The notes beneath the pieces are model-generated. The model ran no database searches. It saw only the letters and a list, made by a program, of their open reading frames with translations, and was not told where the DNA came from. From an uncultured bacterium (GTDB lineage: Bacteria; Cyanobacteriota; Vampirovibrionia; Gastranaerophilales; Gastranaerophilaceae): a stretch of DNA of 64,000 nucleotides. The position numbers and the translations under genes were made by a program. Location: the NCBI GenBank assembly GCA_958366705.1, contig CATXCB010000001.1, forward strand, positions 218,345 through 282,344, in the 5' to 3' direction. Positions 50,163-59,139 of the stretch are shown one piece after another; the first letter of the stretch is position 1, and the number at the start of each line of letters is the position of its first letter.

Positions 50163-52552
50163 ATATCCAATCCTGTGAACATCTCAAGTGACGTTACATT
50201 TTTAAGTACAGGAAAATCTTCTATATTGTAGTTTTTTACAAAATCAATTGCTTCATTTCTTGCTATTTCTAAGATTTTAGCATCACGTACAATATCGGAA
50301 ATTATTAAATCAGGAAGTCCGGATTGTCTGGTTCCTAAAAATTCGCCCGGACCGCGGAGCTGTAAATCTTTTTCTGCAATAACAAAACCATCATTTGTTT
50401 CAGTCATTATTCCAAGGCGTTCTCGCGTTTCTTGTGAACGTGAAGATGTTATTAAAATGCAATATGATTGAAGACTATTTCTCCCTACACGGCCTCTTAA
50501 CTGGTGAAGTTGGGACAGACCGAATCTTTCAGCATTTTCAATTACCATAACGGTTGCGTTTGGAACATCCACTCCGACTTCCACGACGGTTGTTGAGACA
50601 AGAATGTCATATTTACCTGCTTTAAAGTCTTTCATAACTTCATCTTTTTCATCATTTTTGAGTTTTCCGTGCAAAAGTCCGATTTTAAATTGTGGAAAGA
50701 CTTCTGCTTGTAGTTTTTCTGCTTCAATTGTTGCGGCTTTAGCCGACAGTGTTTCGCTTTCATCAATTAAAGGATAAACAACATAAGCTTGTCTTCCTGA
50801 TTCTACTTCTTTTTTTATTAAATCCCAAACTTGTTTGTGCGAACCGGTTAATATTGTTTTTATTGGTTTTCGTCCTTTTGGAAGTTCATTAATTACCGTT
50901 AAATCAAGGTCTCCATGGACTGTCAAAGCCAGAGTTCTTGGAATTGGTGTTGCTGTCATTGTTAGTATTTGTGGATTTTGTGATTTCTTTTTTAGAATAT
51001 TTCTTTGCTTAACTCCAAATCTATGTTGCTCATCAACAACAATTGCTCCAAGATTGTTAAATTCTACATTCTCCTGAATAAGAGCGTGGGTTCCGACAGC
51101 AATATGGGTTTGTCCGTTTTTCAAATCTGTTTCAAATTTTTGACGAATTCTTTTGCCGTGGCTTCCTAAAAATAGTCCAACGCTAAGCCCCATTGGGGTC
51201 AACCATTGAACGAGATTGTTGTAGTGCTGTTGAGCAAGGATTTCTGTAGGTGCCATTAGAGCTCCCTGATAGCCGTTTTCAATAGCAGCAAGAAGCATTA
51301 TTGTTGCCACAACTGTTTTCCCGCTGCCAACGTCTCCTTGTAATAATCTTTGCATCGGAGCATCAGAATTCATATCCTGTAAAATTTCATTTATTGCTTG
51401 TTTTTGTCCTGAAGTTAATTCAAAGGGCAGTGCGTTAATAAATTTTTGCACTAAACCGTCTTTATGCACTTGTAAGGCATAAGAGGTGGTATTTTTTGCT
51501 GTTGTTTCTCGTAATCTTATAAGTTTTAATTGAATTAGGAATAACTCTTCAAAAATAAGTGAAAATCTGGCATGTTCCAGAGTATCCATGGTTTCCGGGA
51601 AATGGATTTGTTTTACTGCTTCTTTTTTATCCATAATTCCGAGGCGTTCTCTTATAAAATCCGGAATGATATTTTTTATGTCGTTTTTATAAAGGTCAAT
51701 CGCATTAAAAATGGCTTTTCGCAGAGTTTTTATACTTAAATCTTCGCAAACGGTATAAATCGGAACAATTCTTGCAATGTTCAAATTAGAATCAGGATTA
51801 TCTAAAAATTCTCCTGTCATAATTGAATATGTAGGTTTATCCATTGTTAAAAGTCCTGTGTAATTATTCCTTTTAACTACTCCGGATACCATAATCCCCG
51901 CATTAACAGGAAATTGGGCTTTCATTCTTTCTAAAAGATATCTGTTTCCTTTTGCGTTGAAAAAGCTGAGTTCAAATCTTCCGCTTTCATCTGCTATCAC
52001 AACTTTTGTAACCGATAAGTTGTTTTTTGTGTTGAAAGATGAAACTGATTTTATGTAACCGAAAACAGTTGTTGTTTGTCCTTCTTGCAATTTTTTTATA
52101 AGGGTGCGGGAAGAATAATCAATGTGTTTTTTAGGAAAATACATCATCAAATCCTGAGCTGTAAAAATTCCTAGTTTGTTTAATTTATATGCAACTTTGG
52201 GACCTACTCCTTTTATGTACATAACATCAACTTCTGATGGATGTTTTTGTCTTTGAAGCTGCATTGTTTCTTCTTCTTTTTTCTCTGCTGCTTCCTGTTG
52301 AATATCTGTTTTTATAACTTTTATCAAATGTTCAATGGACTTTCGGCGCTCAGGAACCGAAGCATAAGGATATACCTCAAATGCTTCTATCACAACTGCC
52401 CAGCGAGGATTTTTTTTAGATTTTTTATAATTTTTTTGAGCCTCTTTTTTTATAAAGCTTGAGAACTTTTGCGTTTTACCATGAATATCGATGTAGCGAT
52501 ATTTTATTTCTATATCTATGGCCGCTTTAATTTTGTCTAAGTTCTCAATCAT
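50159..52552 (-). CDS. recG: ATP-dependent DNA helicase RecG
   Basis: A 797-residue branch-migration helicase for stalled forks and Holliday junctions. An N-terminal extension of ~110 residues precedes the OB-fold wedge domain (KKLQEGQTTTVFGYI, ~160-175). Walker A is GDVGSGKT, motif II is DEQH in VVDEQHRFG, motif III is MTATPIPRTLAL, and motif VI is QLRGRVGR. Length is longer than E. coli's 693 because of the N-terminal extension, which holds a helix-hairpin-helix-like KGVGPKVAYKLNKLG. Family is certain; the extension's role is not. Confidence 0.96.
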   Translation of the reverse strand: MIENLDKIKAAIDIEIKYRYIDIHGKTQKFSSFIKKEAQKNYKKSKKNPRWAVVIEAFEVYPYASVPERRKSIEHLIKVIKTDIQQEAAEKKEEETMQLQRQKHPSEVDVMYIKGVGPKVAYKLNKLGIFTAQDLMMYFPKKHIDYSSRTLIKKLQEGQTTTVFGYIKSVSSFNTKNNLSVTKVVIADESGRFELSFFNAKGNRYLLERMKAQFPVNAGIMVSGVVKRNNYTGLLTMDKPTYSIMTGEFLDNPDSNLNIARIVPIYTVCEDLSIKTLRKAIFNAIDLYKNDIKNIIPDFIRERLGIMDKKEAVKQIHFPETMDTLEHARFSLIFEELFLIQLKLIRLRETTAKNTTSYALQVHKDGLVQKFINALPFELTSGQKQAINEILQDMNSDAPMQRLLQGDVGSGKTVVATIMLLAAIENGYQGALMAPTEILAQQHYNNLVQWLTPMGLSVGLFLGSHGKRIRQKFETDLKNGQTHIAVGTHALIQENVEFNNLGAIVVDEQHRFGVKQRNILKKKSQNPQILTMTATPIPRTLALTVHGDLDLTVINELPKGRKPIKTILTGSHKQVWDLIKKEVESGRQAYVVYPLIDESETLSAKAATIEAEKLQAEVFPQFKIGLLHGKLKNDEKDEVMKDFKAGKYDILVSTTVVEVGVDVPNATVMVIENAERFGLSQLHQLRGRVGRNSLQSYCILITSSRSQETRERLGIMTETNDGFVIAEKDLQLRGPGEFLGTRQSGLPDLIISDIVRDAKILEIARNEAIDFVKNYNIEDFPVLKNVTSLEMFTGLDI

Positions 52553-52640
52553 ACACTTTATATTACATTAAGATTAAATTGAAAACAAATAGTAATATTT
52601 TGGCAATTTTTTAATGGTTAAATCATCTTGTAATTTATTA

Positions 52641-52799
52641 GATTCCGAACCGAGTTCGGAATGACTGATTTTTTGCTCTGTAGCTGTTGTCAAATAGTCA
52701 TCCTGACCCGACTGTCTGTCATCCTGAACTTGGTTCAGGATCCCGGTCGAAGTTCCATAACCAATATATTCCGAAATTCCTGGTAGGAACAGAAAATTG
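52641..52799. repeat. Dispersed repeat cluster in the recG-LysM gap
   Basis: 52641-52665 is GATTCCGAACCGAGTTCGGA plus ATGAC. 52697-52707 is a partial GTCATCCTGACC. 52718-52744 is GTCATCCTGAACTTGGTTCA followed by GGATCCC. 52768-52799 is the inverse of the TTCTGTTCCTAC segment at 1791. The rest of 52553-52826 shows nothing else. Same family as at 1.5-1.9, 35.5 and 38.9 kb. Confidence 0.75.
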
Positions 52800-52826
52800 T
52801 GTTTCTTTATCCTGTATATAGAAATA

Positions 52827-53696
52827 TTATTTTAAATTTTCATCCAGATATTTCTGTAGTCCTTTTACTAATTCTTGATACTGTTTTTGTTCTATTTTAT
52901 CTATAGTTGTGTATATTCCAAAAGAATTTGGTCTTTTTAAATGTCCTTTTTTATCAACTTCAAAATCAAATCGAGTACTGTAGATATCAGTTCCTGGAGA
53001 GTTGTAAACTACATTGTCGAATTTGCCGTTCTTATCAGCCCTTACCATAAGCATAGCTTCAGTTTTACCATATCTTTTGTTATTATCTTTTTTTGTAAGA
53101 ATAATGCCTGTTGGTTTACTTCCTATTGTGTAAGATTTTTCAATAATTAGTTGACTATTTGGATTGTTTAATAATTTTGTCCAATACTGAGCGCCGTATT
53201 TACCAAAATCGGAGTATAATTTATTATCAATATCATTTGCGTGTTTTAATTTGTACATTTGTTTTTCTGAATATGTTGCGTATTGATTTGGCGGGGTAAT
53301 TATTGCTTTTACTTTTTGTGGAGACTCTTGAATATCTTTTACTGAATTGTCAGTTTTTACAGAATTTGCTGCACTATTATTAGGTGTTTTACTGATTTTT
53401 TTATTTGAGTTTGATTTTTCTGTGTAAACAGGTATGTATATTACATCATTTATTTTAATGTCGTTTGCAGCTTCAATAGTTTCTTTCTTGTTTAATTTTG
53501 CAATAGAATACATCATGTCTGAAATTTCAGCATTTGAAGCGTTTTTATTTTTGATTTGTTGTTTTGCAATGTTCCAGAGATTATCCCCTTTTTTTACAGT
53601 GTATGCAACTTTGTTGTTTGAATTTGGATTTGATGCAGAATATTGTTTTGTATAATATGCCCGAGTTTCAGGTGTAGAATTCACAAATATTTCCAT
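52827..53696 (-). CDS. LysM-domain protein
   Basis: A 289-residue protein with one N-terminal LysM (residues ~30-95, YTVKKGDNLWNIAKQQIKNK, ending INDVIYIPV), a peptidoglycan/glycan-binding fold. A Ser/Asn/Lys-rich linker (~95-150) precedes a C-terminal domain with an alternation of strands. No signal peptide is seen at the N terminus (MEIFVNSTPETRAYYTKQY), so export is unclear. GGAGGATAT is a strong Shine-Dalgarno. The C-terminal domain is unknown; there is no hydrolase motif. Confidence 0.8.
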   Translation of the reverse strand: MEIFVNSTPETRAYYTKQYSASNPNSNNKVAYTVKKGDNLWNIAKQQIKNKNASNAEISDMMYSIAKLNKKETIEAANDIKINDVIYIPVYTEKSNSNKKISKTPNNSAANSVKTDNSVKDIQESPQKVKAIITPPNQYATYSEKQMYKLKHANDIDNKLYSDFGKYGAQYWTKLLNNPNSQLIIEKSYTIGSKPTGIILTKKDNNKRYGKTEAMLMVRADKNGKFDNVVYNSPGTDIYSTRFDFEVDKKGHLKRPNSFGIYTTIDKIEQKQYQELVKGLQKYLDENLK

Positions 53697-53760
53697 AATA
53701 TCCTCCTATATTTTTTTTGAAAAATTCCCCCGTATTTATATAAAAACATTTTGAATGCAA

Positions 53761-53791
53761 AAATTGCCTTAATTATTAATCAAGGCAATTT
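53761..53791 (-). terminator. Terminator of the 136-residue gene
   Basis: AAATTGCCTT (53761-53770) and AAGGCAATTT (53782-53791) form a 10-bp stem with an 11-base loop. On the minus strand it is followed by TTTTTGC, giving a modest U-tract. Confidence 0.65.
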
Positions 53792-53821
53792 AATCAGCGT
53801 GAAATCTTTAATATTTTGTAT

Positions 53822-54232
53822 TTATTTGGAAATAACAACTTTTTTATACATCTTATTATGAGGTGCATTATTTCCAAGTTTTATAATTTTATCAAGTGCG
53901 AATTTAAGCGGGTTTATTTTATTTTCGCTTGTAAATTCTGTTGTTTTTACAATTTCATAATCATCTAATGAATAAGCAATATTAATGTTTTTTTTCGGGC
54001 TGTATTTTCTAAAACTTACAATTGGTTTACCTGTTTCGGTCTCTGTGATGTCCATTTTTAATCTGGTTTGCAGGTAAGATGCATCTATGTTTTTTCTAGC
54101 CTGATTAAGTTTGTCAAATTTGTTATGTTCAACCGCATAATCAGCAACCATTTTTAGACTTTCACTGTGTAAAAATTTTGCTTGAAAACTCGTATGATAT
54201 GCAGGGTGATGTATATTATTTTGTATTTTCAT
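53822..54232 (-). CDS. Small unknown protein
   Basis: A 136-residue protein, no signal peptide and no membrane segment. It begins MKIQNNIHHPAYHTSFQAKF; short N-terminal SFQAK- or NFxGK-like motifs may recur in the lineage, which is from memory and unverified. The central part is helical and the C terminus is Lys-rich (KVVISK). A Shine-Dalgarno AAAGGAATAAA precedes the ATG. Function unknown. It ends before a hairpin terminator. Confidence 0.6.
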   Translation of the reverse strand: MKIQNNIHHPAYHTSFQAKFLHSESLKMVADYAVEHNKFDKLNQARKNIDASYLQTRLKMDITETETGKPIVSFRKYSPKKNINIAYSLDDYEIVKTTEFTSENKINPLKFALDKIIKLGNNAPHNKMYKKVVISK

Positions 54233-54295
54233 TTTATTCCTTTATTTTTCTGTTCTGTTTTATATAAAATTTATGATAAAATTTTTTGCTGTTTT

Positions 54296-55366
54296 TTAAA
54301 ATAAACTTTGCTGATTCGAAGCAGCAGACGTTTTGTAACCGAGATGTCTGTATGTGGCAGGGGAAACTTTTCTGCCACGCGGGGTTCTTTGGAGTAATCC
54401 TGCTTGCAGTAAAAATGGTTCACAAACATCTTCAATAGTTCTTACATCTTCGCCTATAGCCGCAGCTATTGTTTCAATTCCTACAGGGCCGCCGTCGTAT
54501 TTTTCTATAATAAGTTTTAAAAGATTACGGTCTGTGGAGTCAAGTCCGAATTCATCAATTTTTAAAATATCAAGTGATTTATTGGCAACATCTTGTGTAA
54601 TTCTTCCATCATGTTTAACCAGAGCATAATCGCTTACTCTTTTTATAAGTCTGTTTGCAATACGAGGAGTTCCTCTTGAACGGCGGGCAATTGCAAGTGC
54701 ACCATCATCATCTATTTCTATATTTAAAATTCCTGCTGTTCTTTTGATAACCTGAGATAATTCTTCGTCGGTGTAGAATTCAAGACGGTGAATAATTCCG
54801 AATCTGTCCCTTAACGGTCCTGAAAGTTCTCCGGCTTTTGTTGTTGCACCTATCAGGGTGAATTTTGGCAATGGAACTCTTAGAGTTTTTACAGTCTGAC
54901 TTTTGCCTGTTGTCATGTCAAGGTAAAAGTCTTCCATGGCCGGATAAAGGATTTCTTCTGCCACTTTATTCAGTCTGTGGATTTCATCAATAAATAGAAT
55001 TTCTCCGCCCTGTAGTGACATTAAAATACCTATAATATCTCTGGGTCTTTCAAGTGCAGGTGCTGATGTTATTTTTATTTCGACGCCCATTTCTTGAGCG
55101 ATAACTCCTGCAAGGGTTGTTTTCCCTAAGCCCGGCGGACCGTAAAAAAGTAAGTGGTCAAGGGGTTTTTCTCTTCGTTTGGCAGCTTCAATAGTAATTT
55201 TTAGTGTATCTTTTAGTGCACTTTGCCCTATGTATGTATCAAAGGATTTCGGACGGATACAGTTTTCAAAGTTTCTGTCGCACTCTACAGCTTCAGGTTT
55301 TACAACCGGATTTTTTGTGTGAACTCTTTGCTGTTCAAAATCATTATTGTCTGAAATAATACTCAT
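54296..55366 (-). CDS. ruvB: Holliday junction helicase RuvB
   Basis: A 356-residue AAA+ motor of the RuvABC branch-migration complex. The family opening is CIRPKSFDTYIGQSALKDTL. Walker A is GPPGLGKTTLAG, Walker B is LFIDEIHRLNK, sensor 1 is IGATTKAGELSGPLRDRFG, and the C-terminal winged helix carries GGPVGIETIAAAIGED, then QRTPRGRKVSPATYRHLG. AGAGGGTGG is the ribosome-binding site. ruvA and ruvC are not in this window. Confidence 0.97.
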   Translation of the reverse strand: MSIISDNNDFEQQRVHTKNPVVKPEAVECDRNFENCIRPKSFDTYIGQSALKDTLKITIEAAKRREKPLDHLLFYGPPGLGKTTLAGVIAQEMGVEIKITSAPALERPRDIIGILMSLQGGEILFIDEIHRLNKVAEEILYPAMEDFYLDMTTGKSQTVKTLRVPLPKFTLIGATTKAGELSGPLRDRFGIIHRLEFYTDEELSQVIKRTAGILNIEIDDDGALAIARRSRGTPRIANRLIKRVSDYALVKHDGRITQDVANKSLDILKIDEFGLDSTDRNLLKLIIEKYDGGPVGIETIAAAIGEDVRTIEDVCEPFLLQAGLLQRTPRGRKVSPATYRHLGYKTSAASNQQSLF

Positions 55367-55485
55367 TCCACCCTCTTTATAATTTTATCATATCATAAAT
55401 TTATTGTATTTAGAAATTGCAGATTGAAAATATGAGTTTTTACTCTAATATCGTCTGTTTGAATTAGTTTAAAAAGGTTGTGGTG

Positions 55486-55494
55486 TGTTATAAT
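55486..55494 (+). promoter_or_regulatory. Extended -10 promoter of the 1,201-residue gene
   Basis: TGTTATAAT is an extended -10 (TGnTATAAT) whose TATAAT ends 6 bases before ATG 55501, with no Shine-Dalgarno. This suggests a leaderless message starting at or next to the A of the ATG. Confidence 0.6.
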
Positions 55495-55500
55495 TCCATT

Positions 55501-58500
55501 ATGGAATGTCCAAAGTGCGGAGCTGAAATTGATAAAAATGCGATGGTATGCCCTAATTGTAAAAAGGTGCTTAAAATCATCTGCCCTGTTTGTCGTACCG
55601 TAAACACAAAAAATACCTGTCGTAAATGTGGCGAAATTTTAGTAACCAAATGTGCTAAATGTGGAAAAATAAATCTTACTAAAAATTCTAAATGTGTAAA
55701 ATGTGGTTATCCAACAGAAATTAGCGCGCTTCAAGGTGAATCTAATACAGAATCTTTTGCAGTATTAAAAATTGAATTTCCTAATAGTGATGTAGTTAAG
55801 GCAAAATTAGGCTCAAATCAGTTATTTACAAAGTTTAAAGCAAATTTGGATAATCTTATTGCCGGGTATTTACAATCCTTGGATGTAAGACGTCAAATTC
55901 TTAAGGGCGGGATTTATGTTATACGTTTTAATAAGGTTTATACAATGTCTGCTTCTGCTAATTCCGCAATAATGTCAACTATTGAAATTTTGAATTTGAT
56001 TACAAAATTGAATGTAAAACTTTTGAAAAGAAAAGATGTTGCTTTAAAATGTAATTTTACGATTATGAAAAGGGATGCTGATAAGAATCCTTATGATATT
56101 GACACCGGATTTCAGGCGAACATGGTTTATCAAAACACCAATAAAGATATGAAAGCGCTGGATTCTTTTCAGGTAATAACAGATGAAGATTTTTACGAGT
56201 TTTATCATGAACGTTACAAGATGGAAGCTTTAAATTCGGCTCTTGTAAACGGGAAAATGAAACAGTTTTATGAAATAAATTTAAAAGAGTTTATCAAAAT
56301 TAATGAGTTTTTGCAAAGTGAGGCCGAGCACGAACAAATTTCTGATGATAATGAAGTTCCTCATTTTGTACAAACTCTTTTAACGGAGCAGGAACAGATT
56401 ACCAGAGCTGCATTAGATGAAGAAAATCTTTTAGCTGATGATGATTTGTATGATATTGATATGATTAATTTTGATGAAATTAATTGTGCTTTTTATACAA
56501 CTGAAAATGTAAAAGTTCTGGATAATGTTATTGAAGTGTTGCAAGAAATACCAAAGGGTATTCTTGCAATAAAGGCTTCAAATATGTATCAGCCTTATAC
56601 TTTGAAATTGTTGTCTGCTGTAGATGAGCTTGGTGTTTACAGCAACGTTATACCTATAACCTGTCATGATGATATGAAGTATTCTCCATATTCATTTTTT
56701 AGGGATTTAGTGTCATCTATATTTGATTATACAGTGTCTCAAAAATTATTTGATACAAATGATTTTTCGATGTTTAAGAATATTGATTCATCAGACCTGG
56801 TAAAAGATTTGGTTACTCTAACGCAGCGAAATATGAATAATCTTGATGATACCAGAGATAATTATTTTCAGGTGTTCCTATCTTTGCTGCAGGCAATTCC
56901 TGATTCCCTGATTTATATTGAGAATTTTGAAAAAATAGATTCCAGTTCTATGTATGTTTTAGAGCAGTTATTTGAACATTTCGAAGAACTGAATATAAGT
57001 TATTTGATTTCTTATGATAAAGAGTTTTCACTTCACAAACAGGCTCATTTTCTTCTTTCAAGACCATATTATACAGAAATCACATTAAAACCTACTCCGT
57101 TTAATGATATTATAGAGTCTGATAAAGAATTTTATAAAAATATTATGACAGATTTTTACTTCCAGCGTATAGCAAAATATGCCTGCGGAAGTACTTTGTT
57201 TTTAGATTTTGCGATTCAATATCTTTTAGAATCCGGTGTTTATTCGTACACAGAATACTCAATAGTTATGGTTAATCCAAAAACTATTATTATACCATCT
57301 AATTTGAGTAAATTGATGAAGCGTAGATTGAATCTGTTAAAAGATGATAAGAGAGCTGTAAAATTTTTGGCAATGGCTGTTTTGCTCGGTACAAGAGTAG
57401 ATACTAAAACTCTTAATAGTTTCGGGTTTGCCAATTGGAAAGCAATTGCTGATAAACTGTCCGAGATGGGTTATTTGTATTTTTATAATGATTGTATGTA
57501 TTTCCCTAATTATAATCTTTTGAGACAGAATATTCTGGAAGTTATTCGTCCGGAGGATATGAAAGTTATTGCTCAAGAGTTGTTTAATATTGCATTTGTA
57601 GATAATATGCCGAGTCCGGTTAAAGCATTTTTGTATGAATTGCTGGGAGAGCAGGAACAGGTTATTTTTGAATGGGAAAAACTTGCAAATATAAATCTTT
57701 CTATGGGGGATTTTTCTTCTTACCTGAATTGTTCCGGCGAAATATTAAAATGTCTGGATAAGTATTCTGATAAATGGTCGCCTGATGAATTAGTAAAATA
57801 CAAATTTTCTATATATGAAAATATTTCAAATAATATGTTTGAATATGATCCTGAAAAAACTAGAGAAATTGCAGAAGAGACTTTATTGAGTTTGCAAAAA
57901 TCATCTAATACTGCAAATTTTGTATCGTTATGTACAAAAATGATTCAAGGGTCAATGCAGCACGGGGATTATATGTATGCTTTAGGATTAACGCATAAAG
58001 TTTTATCTGTGATGGACAAAGTTTCAATTGATCCGTCTGCTCCAAATTTTGATTTAAATTTCCTATTGATGTCAATGATTCATGTCAAAATTTTATTTAA
58101 TATCGGAGCTTATGATGATTGTCTTGATATCGGCTATAATGTTTTAAATGCATTAGATTCACAAAAAATCGGCAATATTAGATATACAATTATTTCTAAA
58201 GAAGAATTTAAGGCTTTGTTGATTGAATGTATTGCATATATTGCGATTGTTGATGTTATATCTTTAAAAGAAGATGTTAAAGAATTTTTAGATATATCAA
58301 ATAAGCTGTTTAACTTTGTACCTAAAGAATATTCAATATTTGTGCAGCTGCAAAATCTTATAAAGGGAGAAAAAGTTACTGTTTCTACGAATATGGGCGG
58401 AAATAATATATTTTCTGCAATGCTATATCATTTTATGAGAGCGTTTATAAATTTCAAAGAGGATCCTGTAGCTTTTGCTCAAGATGTTTATAAAACAAAA

Positions 58501-59106
58501 CTTATAGCAAAAGAAGCTTATATGTATAAATTTGAATTATTTGCAGATATGTTTATTGCATATTCCTATATTCGTTTGAATTCGGACAAAAAAGCTTCTG
58601 CAATTCTTTATCAGGTAATTAAGACAGCTAAAGAAAAAGGGATGAATTCAGTAATGCATGTTGCCTGGTATTTGATGAGTATTTTGAATATTCAAGAGGG
58701 TAAGTTTGATATTGCATACGGAATTCTGAATAACTCTAATATTCAGATGGAAAAATCCGGCGGTATTAGTGAATATCTTACAATGTTAAATAAAGTTAAT
58801 ATGTACAAAGTTTTGATGTGCACAGGCGCAAAAGAGCAGGCTCAAATTTGTATGAATCAGGCATCATATATTGTTCAAAAATACGGGTTAAATTTTAACT
58901 TGAATATTGACATAAAGAAACTTATGTTAGAAAATCAAAATAACAAAGGTTCTGAAGTTCAACAAATGCCTCAGGTGAACGTTGAAACTCCTATACCTCC
59001 GCAACAAAGTGTATCAGAAAAGGAAATTAGTCAGAGTCAATCATCAGAATCAGGTTTTGATGAAAGCGACGGAGATGTTGTAAATCCGGAAGACTTTTTC
59101 TCCTAA
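55501..59106 (+). CDS. Zinc-ribbon, cyclase-like, STAND-like, TPR multidomain regulator
   Basis: 1,201 residues starting MECPKCGAEIDKNAMVCPNC; the ATG at 55480 is rejected because it lies upstream of the -10. Three CxxC zinc ribbons occupy residues ~1-70. Residues ~85-260 resemble a degenerate class III nucleotidyl cyclase fold (FAVLKIEFPNSDVV, later KGGIYVIRFN and FQANMVYQNT), with the metal Asp not preserved. A STAND-like region (~350-760) shows no Walker A (GILAIKASNMYQPY where it should be). A helical repeat region (~780-1170) and a Ser/Glu-rich tail follow. It is probably a scaffold or sensor rather than an enzyme. Domain calls beyond the ribbon are inferences. Confidence 0.65.
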   Translation: MECPKCGAEIDKNAMVCPNCKKVLKIICPVCRTVNTKNTCRKCGEILVTKCAKCGKINLTKNSKCVKCGYPTEISALQGESNTESFAVLKIEFPNSDVVKAKLGSNQLFTKFKANLDNLIAGYLQSLDVRRQILKGGIYVIRFNKVYTMSASANSAIMSTIEILNLITKLNVKLLKRKDVALKCNFTIMKRDADKNPYDIDTGFQANMVYQNTNKDMKALDSFQVITDEDFYEFYHERYKMEALNSALVNGKMKQFYEINLKEFIKINEFLQSEAEHEQISDDNEVPHFVQTLLTEQEQITRAALDEENLLADDDLYDIDMINFDEINCAFYTTENVKVLDNVIEVLQEIPKGILAIKASNMYQPYTLKLLSAVDELGVYSNVIPITCHDDMKYSPYSFFRDLVSSIFDYTVSQKLFDTNDFSMFKNIDSSDLVKDLVTLTQRNMNNLDDTRDNYFQVFLSLLQAIPDSLIYIENFEKIDSSSMYVLEQLFEHFEELNISYLISYDKEFSLHKQAHFLLSRPYYTEITLKPTPFNDIIESDKEFYKNIMTDFYFQRIAKYACGSTLFLDFAIQYLLESGVYSYTEYSIVMVNPKTIIIPSNLSKLMKRRLNLLKDDKRAVKFLAMAVLLGTRVDTKTLNSFGFANWKAIADKLSEMGYLYFYNDCMYFPNYNLLRQNILEVIRPEDMKVIAQELFNIAFVDNMPSPVKAFLYELLGEQEQVIFEWEKLANINLSMGDFSSYLNCSGEILKCLDKYSDKWSPDELVKYKFSIYENISNNMFEYDPEKTREIAEETLLSLQKSSNTANFVSLCTKMIQGSMQHGDYMYALGLTHKVLSVMDKVSIDPSAPNFDLNFLLMSMIHVKILFNIGAYDDCLDIGYNVLNALDSQKIGNIRYTIISKEEFKALLIECIAYIAIVDVISLKEDVKEFLDISNKLFNFVPKEYSIFVQLQNLIKGEKVTVSTNMGGNNIFSAMLYHFMRAFINFKEDPVAFAQDVYKTKLIAKEAYMYKFELFADMFIAYSYIRLNSDKKASAILYQVIKTAKEKGMNSVMHVAWYLMSILNIQEGKFDIAYGILNNSNIQMEKSGGISEYLTMLNKVNMYKVLMCTGAKEQAQICMNQASYIVQKYGLNFNLNIDIKKLMLENQNNKGSEVQQMPQVNVETPIPPQQSVSEKEISQSQSSESGFDESDGDVVNPEDFFS

Positions 59107-59139
59107 TTAATCCGTTTAAGTTTCAGAAAGAGAGGAAAA

